Of a stretch of DNA of 64,000 bases, positions 61,384 through 64,000 are shown in pieces. Position 1 is the first letter of the stretch. Each line of letters begins with the position of its first letter. Source of the DNA: Pseudoclavibacter endophyticus. Lineage in GTDB: Bacteria; Actinomycetota; Actinomycetes; Actinomycetales; Microbacteriaceae. The DNA lies in NCBI RefSeq assembly GCF_008831085.1, contig NZ_WBJY01000002.1:310001-374000 (forward strand), written 5' to 3'. A program made the position numbers and the translations under genes. A model generated the notes under the pieces. That model ran no database searches. It was not told the DNA's origin and worked only from the letters and a program-made list of their open reading frames with translations.

Positions 61384-62430
61384 CTACGGTTCGAACTCGT
61401 CGAGCGTGTCGTTCGCGAAGTGCTGCCGCACCTCTTCCATGCGCGTCCAGTCGACGAACACGACCGACTGGTCGCCGATCATGCCGGTGCCAACGGTCGG
61501 GATCGTGAAGAAGTCGACGTTGCCGGAGCGCACGTGTTGCAGGTCGCCCGCGAGCTCGATGATGCGGCCCGTGTCGAGCCCGGCGTCGGTCGCCATGTGC
61601 GGTGTCATGGTCGTGAGCAGCTGCGTGACGGTCGCGGGGTTGCTGAGCGTGTCTCGTGCGAGCACTTCCTGCAGCACCCCCTTCATGAAGGCCTGCTGGT
61701 TGCGCACGCGCTGGTAGTCGCCATCGGGGAAGTTGTAGCGTGCGCGCACGTAGGCGAGCGCCTCCTCGCCCGAGAGGGTGATCTCGCCGGCCGCGAACGA
61801 GTGGCCGTTCGCTTCGAAGGCGATCTCGTTCTGCACCGTGACGCCGCCGACCGCCTCGGTGAGGCCCTTGAAGCCGTCGAAGCCGATGATGGCGACGTGG
61901 TCGATGCGCTGGCCGATGAGCTGCTCGACGGTCTGGACGGCGAGCGAGACGCCGCCATAGGCGAGGGCGGCGTTGACCTTGTTCTCGCCATAGCCGGGCA
62001 CCTCAACCCATGAGTCGCGCATGATCGACATGACCTGCACCGAGGAGCGGTCGGCCGGGATGTGGGCGACCATGATCGTGTCGGCGCGGCTGCCGAGCTC
62101 CGTCAGCAACGAGTCGCTCTCGGAAACGCGCGAGTCGGTGCCCATCAGCAGCACATTGATGGGGGCTTTGCCGTTGTCGTCGGTCTCGGGCGCGTCTGGC
62201 CGTCCCTCGTCTGGCAGGTCGAGCTCGATCGTCTCGATCTGGCCCGACGTCGCGTTCCAGAGATAGACACCGCCCGCGATGATCAGGGCGAGGACGATGC
62301 CGAGCGCGATGAGCACGGTGCGCCATCTGCGCCGGTTGCGGCGGCGGCGGCCCTCTGATGTCGGAGAGGATGCGTCGTCGTCGAGCAGACTGCCGAGTGG
62401 ATCAGCCGACCTGGGGGAATCGCTTGTCAT
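61384..62430 (-). CDS. LytR-CpsA-Psr (LCP) family glycopolymer transferase
   Basis: 348 residues. Cytoplasmic Arg-rich N-terminus, one membrane helix (about 38-58), then an extracellular LCP domain: INVLLMGTDSR, ADTIMVAHIPADRSSVQVMSIMRDSWVEVPGYGENKVNAALAYGG and YVRARYNFPDGDYQRVRNQQ. The Arg/Asp residues that bind the polyprenyl pyrophosphate are present. Attaches anionic glycopolymers or capsule to peptidoglycan. Ends just upstream of the phn operon; 12 bp after the BY-kinase gene. Confidence 0.95.
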   Translation of the reverse strand: MTSDSPRSADPLGSLLDDDASSPTSEGRRRRNRRRWRTVLIALGIVLALIIAGGVYLWNATSGQIETIELDLPDEGRPDAPETDDNGKAPINVLLMGTDSRVSESDSLLTELGSRADTIMVAHIPADRSSVQVMSIMRDSWVEVPGYGENKVNAALAYGGVSLAVQTVEQLIGQRIDHVAIIGFDGFKGLTEAVGGVTVQNEIAFEANGHSFAAGEITLSGEEALAYVRARYNFPDGDYQRVRNQQAFMKGVLQEVLARDTLSNPATVTQLLTTMTPHMATDAGLDTGRIIELAGDLQHVRSGNVDFFTIPTVGTGMIGDQSVVFVDWTRMEEVRQHFANDTLDEFEP

Positions 62431-62442
62431 CTGTCACCTCGG

Positions 62443-63909
62443 TCATTTCGCGCGACGGCGCGTGCCTTCGCCCACGAGGTCGGGTTCCTGTTGCGACGCT
62501 GCCGTTGCACGGCGTTGAGGTGCTGGCGCTGCCTGGGGCTCGACCTGGGGCAGCACGTCGTCGCCGTACTGCTCGTAGTTGCCGTAGACGTAGGCGTCGG
62601 GGCCGCGCGTGGGTACCTTGCTGAACACGATGCCCGCCACGCGGGCGCCGGCGGTCTCGAGGGCCGTCAGTGCGCCGGTGAGCTCGGTGCGCCGCGTCGC
62701 GCCGGCCTCTGCCACGACGATGGCGCCGCTCGTGCGACGGGCGATCACGACGGCGTCGGTGACGGGCAGCACCGGGGGAGCGTCGATCACGACGGTGAAC
62801 CCCTCCCGGGTGAACCCGTCGATGATCTTGCCCATTCGGGCCGATCCGAGCAGCTCGCTCGGGTTGGGCGGGATCTTGCCCGACGGCAGGATGAAGAGCT
62901 CTTGATCGCCCCACGGTTGCATGACGTCCGCCAGGGCTGCGCGACCGATGAGCACGTCGGTGAGCCCGACGCTGCCCTCGATGCCGAGGTACGTGGCGAT
63001 TCGTGGCTTGCGGAGGTCGGCGTCGATCAGCACGACGCCCTGTCCGGCCTCGGCGAGCGCGAACGCGAGATTGAGCGCCGTCGTCGATTTGCCCTCGCCC
63101 GGCAGGCTCGAGGTGACGACGAAGCTTGCTGCGCCGTCGAGCTTCAAGAACTGCAGGTTGGTGCGGAGCGCGCGAAACGCTTCGCTGCGGGCATTTCGCG
63201 GATCGGCCGTCATGATCAGCGGCCGGTCTTTGGCTTTGGGGTCGCGAGGGATCGCCCCGACGATCGGGCGCTCGGTGATCGCCTCGATATCGCGGGCAAG
63301 GCGAATGCGTGTGTCGAGCACCGTGCGCGAGACGGCGATGGCGGCCCCGGCGGCGATGCCGATCAGAGCACCGAGGGCGAGATTGAGCGGCGTGTTCGGG
63401 CTCACCGGTGCATCCGAGGGCGTGGCGGCGCTCATCGGCGCCACGGTGACGGAGCTCGTTTCGGAGCCCGGAAGCGTTTCGACCTCGGCGATGGCCACGG
63501 TGAGGTTCGCCGCGACGGAGTTGGCGATCTCTGCTGCCCGCTCGGGCGAGGCGTCGGTCGCCGTAATGCGCATCACGGTGGTGTTGGTTGGCGAGGTGAC
63601 CACGACCGTCTCAGCGAGCTCGGCGGCCGTGGTATCGAGGCTCAGCTCGGCGATGACGGGATCGAGCACCCGGGGCGAGGTGCCGAGCAGCAGGTACGAG
63701 CTCACGCGATCCTGCGTGTAGACGTTTCCCTGCTGTTGCTCGCTGATCGTCGATCCCGCCTGGGCCGAGACGATGACCTCGCTCGTCGACTCGTACTGCG
63801 GCGTCCTGGTGAACGAGTACGCGGCCGCAGCCGCCACGGCGATCAGAATCGCAGCCGTGATAATGATCCAGTTCTTTCGCGCGATGCGCAGGTAATCACT
63901 GAGTTCCAC
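62443..63909 (-). CDS. Polysaccharide co-polymerase / BY-type tyrosine autokinase (Wzz-Wzc-like)
   Basis: 488 residues from a GTG at 63909 with GAAAGG upstream. An N-terminal Wzz domain lies between two membrane helices (about 13-32 and 172-192: SDYLRIARKNWIIITAA). The cytoplasmic kinase has Walker A SSLPGEGKSTT, Walker A' VVLIDADLRKPRI and Walker B FTVVIDAPPVLPVTDA, followed by a Tyr cluster AYVYGNYEQYG for autophosphorylation. Controls chain length and export of an exopolysaccharide or capsule. Likely heads a glycan locus that continues to the right. Confidence 0.94.
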   Translation of the reverse strand: MELSDYLRIARKNWIIITAAILIAVAAAAAYSFTRTPQYESTSEVIVSAQAGSTISEQQQGNVYTQDRVSSYLLLGTSPRVLDPVIAELSLDTTAAELAETVVVTSPTNTTVMRITATDASPERAAEIANSVAANLTVAIAEVETLPGSETSSVTVAPMSAATPSDAPVSPNTPLNLALGALIGIAAGAAIAVSRTVLDTRIRLARDIEAITERPIVGAIPRDPKAKDRPLIMTADPRNARSEAFRALRTNLQFLKLDGAASFVVTSSLPGEGKSTTALNLAFALAEAGQGVVLIDADLRKPRIATYLGIEGSVGLTDVLIGRAALADVMQPWGDQELFILPSGKIPPNPSELLGSARMGKIIDGFTREGFTVVIDAPPVLPVTDAVVIARRTSGAIVVAEAGATRRTELTGALTALETAGARVAGIVFSKVPTRGPDAYVYGNYEQYGDDVLPQVEPQAAPAPQRRATAASQQEPDLVGEGTRRRAK

Positions 63910-64000
63910 GTGCGCCTTTCCGTCTCGACTCGAGCGCCACCACACGTGGCCGATGGTGCGTAACCTGAAAGTTCATCATTGCTCCCAGTTCGCGATCCGT

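Overview
The window comes from a high-GC (roughly 70 %) actinobacterium, most probably a member of the Microbacteriaceae (Micrococcales); the genus cannot be fixed from sequence alone. The reasons are the GTG/ATG start usage, the chained ATGA/GTGA gene overlaps, the gene order tilS-hpt-ftsH-folE-folP-folB-folK-DUF3180-PH-PH-DUF2520, LAxTG-type wall anchors on secreted proteins, an HspR-type HAIR box, and many GGATGC/GCATCC hexamers. About 56 protein genes and three tRNAs are supported. No rRNA, CRISPR array, intact prophage or intact insertion sequence is seen.

Layout. 1-8 kb: a NarL/NreB-type sensor kinase cut by the left edge, a PlsC acyltransferase, a DUF817 membrane protein, an alpha/beta hydrolase, a MerR regulator with its aldo/keto reductase target, a DHA2-type MFS exporter and cutA. 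8-11.3 kb: a wall-anchored repeat protein (LANTG) flanked by a perfect 54-bp copy of the cutA 3' end and an IS256-type transposase remnant, which looks like a transferred or rearranged segment. 11.3-15.5 kb: an MBL-fold hydrolase converging on an NCS1 permease/amidohydrolase operon. 15.9-16.4 kb: tRNA-Phe, tRNA-Asp and tRNA-Glu. 16.8-19.5 kb: a secreted M23 peptidase, inorganic pyrophosphatase and a small PLDc_N-like protein.

19.6-39.3 kb is the conserved housekeeping block (tRNA-Ile lysidine synthase, purine salvage, FtsH, folate synthesis, PH-domain membrane proteins, DUF2520). It is interrupted twice: by a TetR/VOC pair between hpt and ftsH, and by a 7.3-kb accessory segment between folE and folP. 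That segment holds a large LuxR-type regulator with a broken Walker A motif, an MFS transporter and a 1204-residue vWA/DUF11 adhesin-like protein ending in LAQTG.

39.4-54.6 kb is a redox and stress region: pyruvate oxidase, two short-chain dehydrogenase-type proteins (one fused to a helical domain), a zinc alcohol dehydrogenase, a cytochrome P450 lacking the usual acid/alcohol pair, an overlapping DUF3618/holin-like/coiled-coil membrane module, a BrkB-type membrane protein, an FMN reductase, Dps and a ClpC/ClpB-type ATPase behind a HAIR operator.

54.7-61.3 kb is one minus-strand operon: HAD phosphatase, PhnD-PhnC-PhnE-PhnE importer, cytoplasmic metallophosphoesterase and MurR/RpiR regulator. 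There are no C-P bond-cleaving genes, so I read it as an uptake-and-dephosphorylation system for an unidentified phosphorylated compound, possibly self-regulated through an inverted repeat in its promoter. This operon is my best candidate for an undescribed system. 61.4 kb to the right edge holds an LCP glycopolymer transferase and a Wzz/BY-kinase, probably the start of a capsule or exopolysaccharide locus that continues outside.
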